From: Streptomyces uncialis
GTDB taxonomy: Bacteria > Actinomycetota > Actinomycetes > Streptomycetales > Streptomycetaceae
NCBI RefSeq assembly: GCF_001905345.1
Contig: NZ_LFBV01000001.1
Location: 1,685,321 to 1,749,320 of the forward strand
Reading direction: 5' to 3'
Length of the DNA: 64,000 nt
Shown: positions 43,064 to 51,007 of the stretch, piece by piece
Numbering within the stretch: position 1 is the first letter of the stretch
Layout: the number at the start of each line of letters is the position of its first letter
The notes under the pieces: model-generated
What the model was told of the DNA's origin: nothing
The model's database searches: none
Seen by the model: the letters and a program-made list of their open reading frames with translations, nothing else
Made by a program: the position numbers and the translations under genes

Positions 43064-43099
43064 CGGCGCCCCCGTGACCATCCGGTCACGGGGGCGCCG
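43064..43099. terminator. Second, 16-bp-stem terminator between convergent genes
   Basis: A 16-bp perfect stem (43064-43079 with 43084-43099) has a 4-nt loop. It separates the convergent oxidoreductase and mycoredoxin genes and can serve both. Confidence 0.85.
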
Positions 43100-43178
43100 T
43101 ACGTACGGGGAGCCGGGTCGTACGTCCTGGAGAGCGCCGCACCACTGGACGGGGGCGCCGCCCGTACGCGGACCCCGG

Positions 43179-43436
43179 TCAGCTCGCGAGGGCCTGCTTC
43201 ACCTGGGCGAGACTCGGGTTCGTCATGACCACATCGGCGCCACCGCCGGTGGGCCGAACGATGAGCGTCGGCACCGTCTGATTGCCGCCGTTCGCCTCCT
43301 CCACGAACTTCGCCGACTGCGGGTCCTGCTCGATGTTGATCTCGTCGTAGCCGATGCCCTCACGCGTCAACTGGCTCTTCAGCCGCTGGCAGTAGCCGCA
43401 CCACGTGGTGCTGTACATCGTCACAGTGCCCGGCAT
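43179..43436 (-). CDS. mrx1: Mycoredoxin (glutaredoxin-fold, CGYC)
   Basis: The 85-residue protein has the glutaredoxin fold with active-site motif TTWCGYCQRL near residue 13, a TVPTLIV cis-Pro loop near 55 and a short C-terminal helix. CGYC with this length is typical of actinobacterial mycoredoxin-1, which reduces mycothiol-protein mixed disulfides using mycothiol instead of glutathione. The ATG at 43436 has GAGAGACATGCC with GAG close upstream. It is divergent from the uvrD2 gene across a 550-bp gap. The symbol is by family resemblance. Confidence 0.88.
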   Translation of the reverse strand: MPGTVTMYSTTWCGYCQRLKSQLTREGIGYDEINIEQDPQSAKFVEEANGGNQTVPTLIVRPTGGGADVVMTNPSLAQVKQALAS

Positions 43437-43576
43437 GTCTCTCGCGCTCCTTCGTGCCTACGGGACGAGCGGGAATACCTGCTCGCACTCCGTGAACGTA
43501 CGTGACCGGGCGACCATTCCCGGCACCCGGGTCAGGACCCCGGGCGCAGGCCCGTCCGGGAGCGGGAGCGGTGCGT

Positions 43577-43633
43577 GGCGCGCGGCGGACCCGTGGACAC
43601 CTGCGGCGGGACGGCGCGCGGCGGACCCGTGGA
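43577..43633. repeat. Direct repeat, 21 bp, 36-bp offset
   Basis: GGCGCGCGGCGGACCCGTGG plus one more matching base occurs at 43577-43597 and 43613-43633. The unit spans less than the offset, so it is a spaced duplication rather than a full tandem array. Confidence 0.7.
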
Positions 43634-43936
43634 AACACCCGTGTCGGGACCGGCGCACGTCGGCCCGTGCCCGGCCGGGGGACCCTGTGCCCGGCCGTCG
43701 TCGCACGAGCTCGACCCCGCCGATCGGTGGGACAGCGATTCCGCCGGTCGGGGGAGAACATCCGGCGGGCGGTCACGGACGGCTCCCACCGGACAGCGGG
43801 TCCCGCGGATCCGCCCACCAGGCACCGCCGGAGACCCGGCGCGAGCCGCCGGACGGGTCGTCCGGGGGCTCGCGTGAGCGCGTCCGCCCGGTACTCCCCT
43901 TCTCTGGAGCGGCATTAATACGACCGCGTGCCCGAC

Positions 43937-43949
43937 CCTGTGGACAACT
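43937..43949. promoter_or_regulatory. DnaA-box-like 13-mer CCTGTGGACAACT (copy 2)
   Basis: Identical to the word at 19870-19882. It lies 38 bp upstream of the uvrD2 start codon, in promoter position. Confidence 0.55.
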
Positions 43950-43986
43950 CGCGCGGTCCGCTCCACGGACCTGGCAGCATGGCGGG

Positions 43987-46218
43987 GTGACATCAGCAAC
44001 GCACTCCACACTCTTCCCACGGGAATCAGGCCCCGGCCAGTTCCCGGCGCCGCCGCAGGGCGCGGACTCCGTGCTGGAGGGGCTCGACCCCGAACAGCGC
44101 GCGGTCGCGACCTCCCTGCGCGGTCCGGTGTGCGTACTGGCCGGCGCGGGCACCGGCAAGACCAGGGCCATCACCCACCGCATCGCCTACGGGGTGCACG
44201 CCGGGGTCCTCCAGCCCGGCAGCGTCCTCGCCGTCACCTTCACCAACCGCGCGGCGGGCGAGATGCGCGGCCGGCTGCGCCAGCTCGGCGTCGCCGGTGT
44301 CCAGGCCCGCACCTTCCACTCCGCCGCCCTGCGCCAGCTCCAGTACTTCTGGCCCAAGGCCGTCGGCGGCGGCCTGCCCCGGATCATCGACCGCAAGGTC
44401 CAGCTCGTGGCCGAGGCCGCCGCCGCCTGCCGGGTCCGCCTGGACCGGGGCGAGCTGCGTGATGTCACCGCCGAGATCGAGTGGTCCAAGGTCACCCAGA
44501 CCGTCCCCGCCGACTACGCGGCGGCGGCCCGCGCCGCCGGTCGCGAGACCCCCCGCGACGCCGCCGAGATCAGCCAGCTCTACGGCACCTACGAGGACCT
44601 CAAGCGGCACCGCTCCGTCATCGACTTCGAGGACGTCCTGCTGCTCGCCGTCGCGATCCTCCAGGACCGGCACGACATCGCGGAGCAGGTCCGCGGCCAG
44701 TACCAGCACTTCGTCGTGGACGAGTACCAGGACGTCAGCCCCCTCCAGCAGCGCCTGCTCGACCTGTGGCTCGGCGAGCGCGACAGCCTCTGTGTCGTCG
44801 GGGACGCCAGCCAGACCATCTACTCCTTCACCGGCGCCACCCCCGACCACCTCCTCGACTTCCGCACCCGCCACCCGGGGGCCACCGTCGTCAAGCTCGT
44901 CCGCGACTACCGCTCCACCCCCCAGGTGGTGCACCTCGCCAACGGCCTCCTCGCCCAGGCCAGCGGACGCGCCGCCGACCACCGCCTCGAACTGGTCTCC
45001 CAGCGCGAGGCCGGTCCCGAACCCCACTACAGCGAGTACACCGACGAGCCCGCCGAGGCCGAGGGTGCCGCCCGCCGTATCCGCGACCTCATCGCCTCCG
45101 GGGTCCCCGCCAGCGAGATCGCCGTCCTGTTCCGCACCAACAGCCAGTCCGAGACCTACGAGCAGGCCTTGGCGGACGCGGCGATCCCCTACCAGCTGCG
45201 TGGCGCTGAACGCTTCTTCGAGCGGCCCGAGGTCCGCGAGGCGGGCGCGGCCCTGCGCGGCGCCGCCCGCTTCGGGGGCAACGACTCCCTCCTCGACGAC
45301 GCCGTCGACCTGCCGTCCCAGGTCCGCGCCGTACTGTCCACCAAGGGCTGGACCCCGCAGCCCCCCGCCGGTTCCGGCGTGGTCCGCGAACGCTGGGAAT
45401 CCCTCGCCGCCCTCGTCCGCCTCGCGGAGGACTTCTCCCGCGCGCGGGACGCCGCCACCCTCGGGGACCTCGTGGCCGAGCTGGACGAACGCGCCGGAGC
45501 CCAGCACGCCCCCACCGTCGAAGGCGTCACCCTCGCCTCCCTGCACGCCGCCAAGGGCCTGGAGTGGGACGCCGTCTTCGTCGTCGGGGTCGCCGAGGGC
45601 ATGATGCCCATCACCTACGCCCGCACCGACGAGCAGATCGAGGAGGAGCGCAGGCTGCTCTACGTCGGGGTCACCCGCGCCCGCCGCCACCTCCATGTCT
45701 CCTGGGCGCTGTCCCGCTCGCCCGGCGGCCGGGCGGGCCGCCGCCCCAGCCGCTTCCTCGACGGGCTGCGCCCCGGCTCCACCGGCTCCGCCACCCGGGT
45801 CGGCCCCCTCGGCCACGGGGGGGTCGAGCCCGGCAGCGGACGGGCCCCGGCCACCGCCGCCCCCGCCGCCCGGCGCCGGGTGCGTACCCCCGCCCGATGC
45901 CGGGTCTGCGGACGCACGCTGACCGACGCGGGCGAGATGAAGCTGATGCGCTGCGACGACTGCCCGTCCGACATGAACGAGGGCCTCTACACCCGCCTGC
46001 ACGACTGGCGTGCCGCGCAGGCCAAGGAGAGCGGTCAGCCCGAGTTCTGCGTCTTCACCGACCGGACCCTGGTCGCCATCGCCGAGACGGCCCCCCGCGA
46101 CGAGGGGAGCCTGGCCCGTATCCCGGGCGTCGGGATGCGCAAGGTACGGGGCTTCGGAGCCGATGTCCTGGCCATCTGCGCAGGTGAGGAGGGCGAACCA
46201 GGGGTGGGTGACCGCTGA
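43987..46218 (+). CDS. uvrD2: ATP-dependent DNA helicase UvrD2
   Basis: The 743-residue SF1A helicase has Walker A LAGAGTGKTRAITHRIAYG (about 48), VTFTNRAAGEMRGRL, DEYQDVSPLQQRLL (about 243), GDASQTIYSFTGA, LASLHAAKGLEWDAV (about 518) and VGVTRARRHL. After the motor a tetra-Cys motif, CRVCGRTLTDAG and CDDC (about 638-660), precedes a C-terminal HRDC domain (about 664-730). This combination of tetra-Cys and HRDC is the mark of actinobacterial UvrD2, in mycobacteria an essential 3'-5' helicase. GTG 43987 is chosen as it opens the conserved part; the frame upstream to 43405 is compositionally non-coding. wblC's leader follows. Confidence 0.93.
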   Translation: MTSATHSTLFPRESGPGQFPAPPQGADSVLEGLDPEQRAVATSLRGPVCVLAGAGTGKTRAITHRIAYGVHAGVLQPGSVLAVTFTNRAAGEMRGRLRQLGVAGVQARTFHSAALRQLQYFWPKAVGGGLPRIIDRKVQLVAEAAAACRVRLDRGELRDVTAEIEWSKVTQTVPADYAAAARAAGRETPRDAAEISQLYGTYEDLKRHRSVIDFEDVLLLAVAILQDRHDIAEQVRGQYQHFVVDEYQDVSPLQQRLLDLWLGERDSLCVVGDASQTIYSFTGATPDHLLDFRTRHPGATVVKLVRDYRSTPQVVHLANGLLAQASGRAADHRLELVSQREAGPEPHYSEYTDEPAEAEGAARRIRDLIASGVPASEIAVLFRTNSQSETYEQALADAAIPYQLRGAERFFERPEVREAGAALRGAARFGGNDSLLDDAVDLPSQVRAVLSTKGWTPQPPAGSGVVRERWESLAALVRLAEDFSRARDAATLGDLVAELDERAGAQHAPTVEGVTLASLHAAKGLEWDAVFVVGVAEGMMPITYARTDEQIEEERRLLYVGVTRARRHLHVSWALSRSPGGRAGRRPSRFLDGLRPGSTGSATRVGPLGHGGVEPGSGRAPATAAPAARRRVRTPARCRVCGRTLTDAGEMKLMRCDDCPSDMNEGLYTRLHDWRAAQAKESGQPEFCVFTDRTLVAIAETAPRDEGSLARIPGVGMRKVRGFGADVLAICAGEEGEPGVGDR

Positions 46219-46230
46219 GGCAAACTCGTC

Positions 46231-46271
46231 GGAAAAATAGTTTGCACATGCCCAGGCAATCACCATAGGTT
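46231..46271 (+). promoter_or_regulatory. Candidate wblC promoter with AT-rich element
   Basis: GGAAAAATAG (46231-46240) sits directly before TTGCAC (46242-46247), followed after 18 bp by TAGGTT (46266-46271). An AT-rich block touching the -35 is the recognised signature of WhiB7/WblC-activated promoters, where the AT-hook binds. The start site would be near 46278, giving a leader of about 625 nt before wblC. Confidence 0.6.
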
Positions 46272-46275
46272 CTTA

Positions 46276-46317
46276 AGCACGGCGACGGCAGCTTCTCCGA
46301 AGCGCCCGATCCGTGCT
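46276..46317 (+). promoter_or_regulatory. Nested hairpin at the 5' end of the wblC leader
   Basis: AGCACGG (46276-46282) pairs with CCGTGCT (46311-46317), and inside it GCTTC (46291-46295) pairs with GAAGC (46299-46303). It could be a leader structure or the terminator of uvrD2. Confidence 0.45.
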
Positions 46318-46383
46318 GTACTTAATATCCGTCGGACCAGGCTCGTCCAGGTCCCCCAAGACGCCGAGAGGAGGCGATTTCCA

Positions 46384-46716
46384 GTGATCAGCATCAAGAA
46401 CAGCAAGTCCGTCAGCACCGTCACCCTGACCGATCACTCGGTCGTCGTCTCCGCATGCCCGTCCGGTTTCTCGAACCTGGGCACCGGTGTGTCCGGCGTC
46501 GCCGCTGTCCGCCCCGAGCCTTCCCTGGCCCTCACCGGCCTGGTGATCCGAGAGCGCGGCAGCCGACCGACCGAGGCACTGGAAGCAGAAGCGGCAGCCA
46601 AGGCACTGGCCTATGGCTTTGCGGCGACCGGTGCCGGACTCGGCAAGCGTCAGACCAAGCAGCACCACACGATGTGGGCCTTCCGTGGGCTCGAACCCTG
46701 GAGCGATCCAGCCTGA
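46384..46716 (+). CDS. 110-codon ORF in the wblC leader
   Basis: The GTG at 46384 has a very strong GAGGAGG site and starts VISIKNSKSVSTVTLTDHSVV; the frame ends RGLEPWSDPA at 46716. Third positions are strongly G/C, so it is a real coding region. The product is 110 residues, basic at the C-terminal end (LGKRQTKQHHTMW), with no known domain. Its stop codon lies inside a small hairpin and 22 bp before a terminator that stands in front of wblC. This placement suggests that translation of the ORF controls read-through into wblC, as short leader ORFs do in WhiB7 systems; at 110 codons it may also make a working protein. Confidence 0.8.
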   Translation: MISIKNSKSVSTVTLTDHSVVVSACPSGFSNLGTGVSGVAAVRPEPSLALTGLVIRERGSRPTEALEAEAAAKALAYGFAATGAGLGKRQTKQHHTMWAFRGLEPWSDPA

Positions 46717-46727
46717 TCTCGATCAGG
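46712..46727 (+). promoter_or_regulatory. Hairpin on the stop codon of the leader ORF
   Basis: CCTGAT (46712-46717) and ATCAGG (46722-46727) form a 6-bp stem with a 4-nt loop. The TGA stop is in the 5' arm, so a terminating ribosome would melt it. Confidence 0.55.
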
Positions 46728-46738
46728 TCGGCGCCTCA

Positions 46739-46791
46739 GGGCCGCGGAATCCCACCCGGGAACCGCGGCCCTTCTGTTTTTCCAAAAACAG
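46739..46791 (+). terminator. Attenuator-type terminator in front of wblC
   Basis: GGGCCGCGG (46739-46747) pairs with CCGCGGCCC (46763-46771), followed by TTCTGTTTTT. The U-run is itself the 5' arm of a second hairpin (CTGTTTTT 46774-46781 with AAAAACAG 46784-46791). A terminator with a U-tract is rare in this window; its position 110 bp before the wblC start fits leader attenuation. Confidence 0.82.
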
Positions 46792-46903
46792 AGCGAAGGG
46801 GTCTCGGGACAACAGAACAACCCGGTACCAGCCTCCCCAGCCACCGCTGGAGAGACAGCCACCGGCCGACCGGCCGGACCGAAACAACGAGGTAGACACC
46901 ACC

Positions 46904-47272
46904 GTGCAACTCGACGCGCACGCTCCGTCAGCTCCGCCCTCGGACACGACCTCCCCGCCCGGCCCCACGAAGGACTCCACCGTGACCCCCCTCACCGCGC
47001 TCACCGCGCTCGACGACGCCATCGAGAACCTCGGCGTGCCCGTCCCCTGCCGTTCGTACGACCCGGAGGTCTTCTTCGCGGAGTCCCCGGCCGATGTCGA
47101 GTACGCCAAGTCCCTCTGCCGGACCTGCCCGCTGGTCGAGGCCTGTCTCGCCGGGGCCAAGGAGCGGCGTGAGCCGTGGGGCGTCTGGGGCGGCGAGCTG
47201 TTCGTCCAGGGTGTCGTCGTCGCCCGGAAGCGGCCCCGTGGCCGTCCGCGCAAGAACCCGGTCTCAGCATGA
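46904..47272 (+). CDS. wblC: WhiB-family regulator WblC (WhiB7)
   Basis: The 122-residue protein has the four Fe-S Cys in VPCRSYDP and SLCRTCPLVEACLAG, the GVWGGE turn motif and a C-terminal AT-hook RPRGRPRKN. The AT-hook separates WblC/WhiB7 from other WhiB-like proteins. It binds the housekeeping sigma factor and AT-rich sites just upstream of -35 boxes to activate intrinsic antibiotic-resistance and translation-stress genes. GTG 46904 opens VQLDAHAPSAPP; a second GTG at 46982 is possible. The long leader with an ORF and a terminator suggests induction by ribosome-targeting drugs, as known for this family. Autoregulation is likely from the promoter. Confidence 0.95.
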   Translation: MQLDAHAPSAPPSDTTSPPGPTKDSTVTPLTALTALDDAIENLGVPVPCRSYDPEVFFAESPADVEYAKSLCRTCPLVEACLAGAKERREPWGVWGGELFVQGVVVARKRPRGRPRKNPVSA

Positions 47273-47328
47273 AAATCCTCGGAACGATCGATCGCCCCTT
47301 CACGCACGACCCCCGGAAACAGGCCCCG

Positions 47329-47592
47329 ATGACCTCCACCGACGAACCCACCGGCTTCACCACCACAGACTTCACCACCACGGGCGTGCTCGACGAGTCA
47401 CGCCGGAACAGGACCCGCGAGATGCAACTCATTCCAGAAGCCATGGCACGCGCGCATATGCGCGAGCGGCTGCGAGAGGCCGAGGCGGCCCGACCGGCCG
47501 AGCGGCTGATCACCGCCCGGCGGATGCAGCGGCGCGCCGAGCGCGCGTCGATGCGTGCCCGCCGCGCGCTGGCGCTCGCCGTGATGCAGTAA
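47329..47592 (+). CDS. Small basic protein downstream of wblC
   Basis: From ATG 47329 the product is 87 residues, MTSTDEPTGFTTTDF then a Thr-rich stretch and an Arg/Ala-rich helical half (REMQLIPEAMARAHMRERLREAE, RRMQRRAERASMRARRALAL). An ATG at 47269 overlapping the wblC stop (ATGA) would add 20 residues. The helical half is amphipathic and strongly basic, as in RNA- or DNA-associated small proteins. No family is named. It follows wblC directly on the same strand and may be co-transcribed. Confidence 0.72.
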   Translation: MTSTDEPTGFTTTDFTTTGVLDESRRNRTREMQLIPEAMARAHMRERLREAEAARPAERLITARRMQRRAERASMRARRALALAVMQ

Positions 47593-47831
47593 TACGCCGC
47601 ACGGCCAGGGCCACCACCTCCGCCGGCACTTCGGCGGCCACCGCACCGTGGCCGCCGCCCGGTGCCGACGACAGTTCGAAAGCTCCCGTGGGGGCCGGTC
47701 CCGAACGGACCGCCCCCCGCGCCGCGTTACGCTCCCGAGCCCCCGCACCCCGCGACGAGTCCGGGCCCGGCCGGCCTTCGTTCCCGGCCGTCCGCCCCGT
47801 GTTGCACACGTCAGGCCACCGGACGCGGCGA

Positions 47832-47837
47832 TATCGT
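47832..47837 (+). promoter_or_regulatory. -10 hexamer of a leaderless gene
   Basis: TATCGT ends six bases before the GTG at 47844; no ribosome site is seen. Confidence 0.45.
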
Positions 47838-47843
47838 CACCTG

Positions 47844-48122
47844 GTGGAACGTCAGAACACCGGCAGTCCCCGCAGCACCGACAGCACCGACAACATCGGC
47901 CGCAACGACGGCACCGGCCGCGCACTGGCGGAACCCGGTACCCCGGCCCGCTGCGCCCGATGCGGTGCCGAGGCGGGTGCCGAGTCCAGTGCCGGTGCCG
48001 AGGGCGTTCCGCTCACCTGGACGTGCTCCGTCGAGAACCGGGTCCACCGCTACTTCTGCGACCGGTGCGCCCGGGAGAACCTCAGAGCGATCGAAGGACG
48101 CCTGGACTCTCCCTGGTGGTGA
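47844..48122 (+). CDS. Small zinc-ribbon-like protein
   Basis: The 92-residue product starts VERQNTGSPRSTDSTDNI. Its C-terminal half has CARCGAEAG, WTCSVENRVHRYFCDRCARENLRAIEGRLD, giving two CxxC pairs plus one extra Cys in a zinc-ribbon-like arrangement. It ends SPWW. The N-terminal half is low-complexity Ser/Thr/Asp. Similar short Cys-rich proteins with an LDSxWW end occur in Streptomyces from memory, without known function. It is convergent with the AarF-type gene. Confidence 0.7.
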   Translation: MERQNTGSPRSTDSTDNIGRNDGTGRALAEPGTPARCARCGAEAGAESSAGAEGVPLTWTCSVENRVHRYFCDRCARENLRAIEGRLDSPWW

Positions 48123-48194
48123 ACCCCGGGACACCCGCCCGTCCGGACATCCGCTCGCCGGGACCCGCGTCTGTCGGGACCCGCGCTCGCCGGG

Positions 48195-49652
48195 TCAGGC
48201 CTCCGTGTCCGGCCGGGCCGCCTCCGTGCCGGACGACGGCTTCACGAGATCCGGCCCCGCCGCGTCCCCGACCTCTCCGTTCTCCTCGTACACGTACTCC
48301 TCCACGTCCTCCTCGTACTCCACGTACTCCTCCTCGGGGAGGAACCCCGGTACCCAGGACTCCAGTTCCTCGCGGAGGCGGACGGTCGCGCCGAGCTGGC
48401 AGAGCACGCCGATCGTGCTGAGCGTCACCCGGTGGATCAGCAGATACGAGGGCGGGAGGTTCAGCCGCTTGGCCAGTTGGTAGGCGGGGGAACGGGGGTC
48501 GCCGATGCGGGCCGCCTGGTCACGCATCCACCCCCGGGTGAACGTGAACTCCTCGGCCTGGGCCGGTTCGATGATCGGCAGCAGATAGTCGACCACGGCC
48601 TGCGGGTCGAGATCGATCTCCGCCTTGACGAACCCCTCCTCGCACAGCAGGCCGTACACCGCGTCCGCCTCGCCGTCGATGGTCATCCGCAGCGAGTCAC
48701 CGATGACCTCGGGCAGTCCGCCCGGCAGCCGGTCGACCGTACCGAAGTCCAGGACACCCAGCCGCCATCCGTCACCGTCGGGCAGCAGCCGGAAGTTGCC
48801 CGGATGCGGATCGGCGTGCAGCAGACCCGTCCTGGCGGGACCCGAGAACAGGAAGCGCGCCAGCAACTGCCCGGCCCGGTCCCGCTGCTCCGGTGTACCG
48901 TCCGTGATCACCTCGGACAGGGGCACCCCGTCGATCCACTCCGTGACGAGCACCTGATCGCACTGATGCACCACCGCGGGCACCAGCACATCGGGATCGT
49001 CCAGGAACTCCTCCGCGTGCACCCGCTGCGCCTGGGCCTCCAGGTCGTAGTCCAGCTCCTCCGCGACCCGGTCCCGCAGCTCCGCGATGAGCGGCTTGAC
49101 GTCCATCCCGGGGACCAGCGGGCCCAGCAGCCGGGCGAACCGGCCCAGTTGGGTCAGATCCGACAGCAGCGCCTCACCCGCGCCCGGGTACTGGACCTTG
49201 ACCGCGACCTCCCGGCCGTCGTGCCACACGGCCCGGTGCACCTGCCCTATCGACGCGGCGGCCGAGGGCTTGTCCGCGAACTCCGCGAACAGCTCGCGCC
49301 AGTCCTCACCCAGCCGTTCCGCCAGCACCGCGTGCACCGTGCGGGTCGGCATCGGGGGCGCGGCGTCCTGGAGTTTGGTCAGAGCCGCCCGGTACGGCCC
49401 CGCGATCTCCTCCGGCAGCGCGGACTCGAAGACGGACAGCGCCTGCCCGAACTTCATGGCGCCGCCCTTCAGTTCACCGAGGACCTTGAACAGCTGGTCG
49501 GCGGTGCGCTGTTGCAGTTCACGGCCCACGAGCTCCGCGGACTTGCCGCCGATGCGCTTGCCCAGCCCCCAGGTCGCCCGTCCGGCGATGCCGAGCGGCA
49601 GAGCGGCCAGCTTGGCCGTCCGGGTGACCGCCTTCCGCGGAAGATCCGACAT
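48195..49652 (-). CDS. AarF/ABC1/UbiB-type kinase-like protein
   Basis: The 485-residue protein has the UbiB-family order: KxGQ motif GGAMKFGQALS (about 63), AAASIGQVHRAVWHDG (Ala-rich nucleotide loop, about 134), VAVKVQYPG (Lys, about 152), EELDYDLEAQAQ, LLHADPHPGNFRLL (catalytic Asp/Asn, about 282) and LDFGTVDRLP (metal Asp, about 305). The C-terminal tail is very acidic (EEEYVEYEEDVEEYVYEENGE in part). UbiB-like ATPases act in quinone or other isoprenoid lipid handling; in actinobacteria menaquinone-related work is plausible but unproven. ATG 49652 has GGAGGGG upstream. It lies 41 bp after the ThiF-like gene on the same strand. Confidence 0.88.
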   Translation of the reverse strand: MSDLPRKAVTRTAKLAALPLGIAGRATWGLGKRIGGKSAELVGRELQQRTADQLFKVLGELKGGAMKFGQALSVFESALPEEIAGPYRAALTKLQDAAPPMPTRTVHAVLAERLGEDWRELFAEFADKPSAAASIGQVHRAVWHDGREVAVKVQYPGAGEALLSDLTQLGRFARLLGPLVPGMDVKPLIAELRDRVAEELDYDLEAQAQRVHAEEFLDDPDVLVPAVVHQCDQVLVTEWIDGVPLSEVITDGTPEQRDRAGQLLARFLFSGPARTGLLHADPHPGNFRLLPDGDGWRLGVLDFGTVDRLPGGLPEVIGDSLRMTIDGEADAVYGLLCEEGFVKAEIDLDPQAVVDYLLPIIEPAQAEEFTFTRGWMRDQAARIGDPRSPAYQLAKRLNLPPSYLLIHRVTLSTIGVLCQLGATVRLREELESWVPGFLPEEEYVEYEEDVEEYVYEENGEVGDAAGPDLVKPSSGTEAARPDTEA

Positions 49653-49693
49653 TCGCCCCTCCAGGTCCCAGCCACCCGTGCCACATGCGGCGG

Positions 49694-50872
49694 CTACGCA
49701 GTCATTGTGTCGTGCGCCGGCGAATCCTCCGAGGGGTGTGCCGTCCCGGTGTGCGCGGGCGCCGCTCCGCACGGGCAGTCGGGATGCGGACGCGACGCCC
49801 TGGAGCGCCACTCCAGATACGGCAACGACGCCTCCCAGCGGGTGCCCGCGCTCGCCGGTACCGCCCCGTCCAGCAGGGCCAGGGCGTGTGCGGTGGCCAG
49901 CCCGGCGACGGTGGCGGCCAGCGCCAGATCGCAGGGCGGGACCTGACGCGGGGTCCCCGAGCGCCACTGCGCGAGCAGCCGTGGCCACGCCGGATCGCGC
50001 ACCGCCCGGCCCCGCTCGGCACAGCCCGCGCAGGCCGTCAGACCCGGCAGGACCAGCGGGCCGACCACCGCCGTGCCCTCGACCACCCCCGCGTAGAGAT
50101 GGGGGACACCCGCCATGACCAGGTCGGCCCAGGCGGCCGGATCGGGCGCGTGTACGGCGAGACCGTCCCGCGGCGCGCCGATCACCAAAGCCAGCGGGGG
50201 CTCGGGGCCGAGTTCCTCCGCCGCCGGCTCCGCGGCCTCGGACGCGGCCCTCCGGCGGGGGCGGGGCGGACGGCCCGGGGCGGCGCGGCGGGCCACCCGG
50301 CGCGCCGAATCCGCCCGCCGCTCACCTACCGCCTCCGGCGGATGCCCGCCCGGGGCCACCTCCCAGGGCTCGACCCGGCCGCCGTCCAGCACATCGACCC
50401 GGCCCACCCCGGCGCCCGCGAGGAGCGCGGCGATCATCGCGCCGGTCCGGCCCGCGCCCCGCACCTGGACCCGGCAGGCGCGGCGGGCCGCGAGCCGCCG
50501 CAGCGCTCCGCCCGGCCGCCGCTCGATCACGCTGAGCGTGGCGTGGTCGGAGCGCAGCCGCTCCATCGCGGGGCCCCGGCGCCGTAACTCCTCGGAGCCC
50601 GGCCCGCCGCCCGTCGAGGTGTCGAGGAGGCCCGCGGCGGCCAGGCGCTCGATGAACGCGTCCGCCCTGCCTTCGGGCAGACCGATCCGGCGGGCCTCAT
50701 GGCGCAGCAGCTCCCGGCCGCGGGTGCCGTCGAGCAGGGTCAGGAAGGCGGCCGTCGCGCTGCCGACCGGGCCGAGCACGACGGCGTGCGCCTCGGCCAC
50801 GCCGAACTGCACGGTTTCCAGGTCGCGCCAGCCGCGCCGCAGCGCGGGCTTCAGCAGTGGGTGGGTCGGCAT
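49694..50872 (-). CDS. ThiF-family adenylyltransferase-like protein
   Basis: The 392-residue protein starts MPTHPLLKPALRRGWRDLETVQFG, the N-terminal part seen in ThiF-like proteins linked to peptide modification, followed by a winged-helix-like segment. The E1-type nucleotide region has VQVRGAGRTGAMIAALLAGAGVGRVDVLDGGRVE (about 140-170), with GxGRxG in place of the usual GxGGLG. A zinc pair is likely from CAGCAERGRA and CPCGAAP. It is truncated in the nucleotide-binding glycines compared with MoeZ, so activity may be weak or lost. The gene precedes the AarF-type gene. It is not next to a recognisable peptide precursor. Confidence 0.78.
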   Translation of the reverse strand: MPTHPLLKPALRRGWRDLETVQFGVAEAHAVVLGPVGSATAAFLTLLDGTRGRELLRHEARRIGLPEGRADAFIERLAAAGLLDTSTGGGPGSEELRRRGPAMERLRSDHATLSVIERRPGGALRRLAARRACRVQVRGAGRTGAMIAALLAGAGVGRVDVLDGGRVEPWEVAPGGHPPEAVGERRADSARRVARRAAPGRPPRPRRRAASEAAEPAAEELGPEPPLALVIGAPRDGLAVHAPDPAAWADLVMAGVPHLYAGVVEGTAVVGPLVLPGLTACAGCAERGRAVRDPAWPRLLAQWRSGTPRQVPPCDLALAATVAGLATAHALALLDGAVPASAGTRWEASLPYLEWRSRASRPHPDCPCGAAPAHTGTAHPSEDSPAHDTMTA

Positions 50873-51007
50873 GGGCGGGCTCCTCGGAGGGGCGGGTGAC
50901 CGGCTCGGGCCGCCGGGCCCGGCGGTGCGGACCCCCGTCCCCCACCGGCGGGCCCCGGCGCGGCCCGACTCCTTCGATGATCCGCGCCCGCGGCGCGCCG
51001 TGCGGAA

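Larger units (their letters stand above)
43437..43986. other. 550-bp divergent gap, mycoredoxin / uvrD2
   Basis: The gap contains a direct repeat of 21 bp (43577-43597 and 43613-43633, 36 bp apart), a DnaA-box-like 13-mer at 43937-43949 and a small AT-rich stretch GCATTAATACGA near 43912. Short open frames on both strands follow base composition and are not supported as genes. Confidence 0.55.

Noticed and set aside
46322..46329. TTAATAT as a second wblC promoter -10
   Set aside because: It resembles a -10 box but no acceptable -35 is found at 16-19 bp, and the better-placed TTGCAC/TAGGTT pair lies upstream. It may be a U-rich tail of the nested hairpin instead.
46685..46720. tRNA-like GGGCTCGAACCC stem and loop
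   Set aside because: It resembles a T-arm by chance only; it lies inside a coding ORF and the other arms and acceptor stem are missing.
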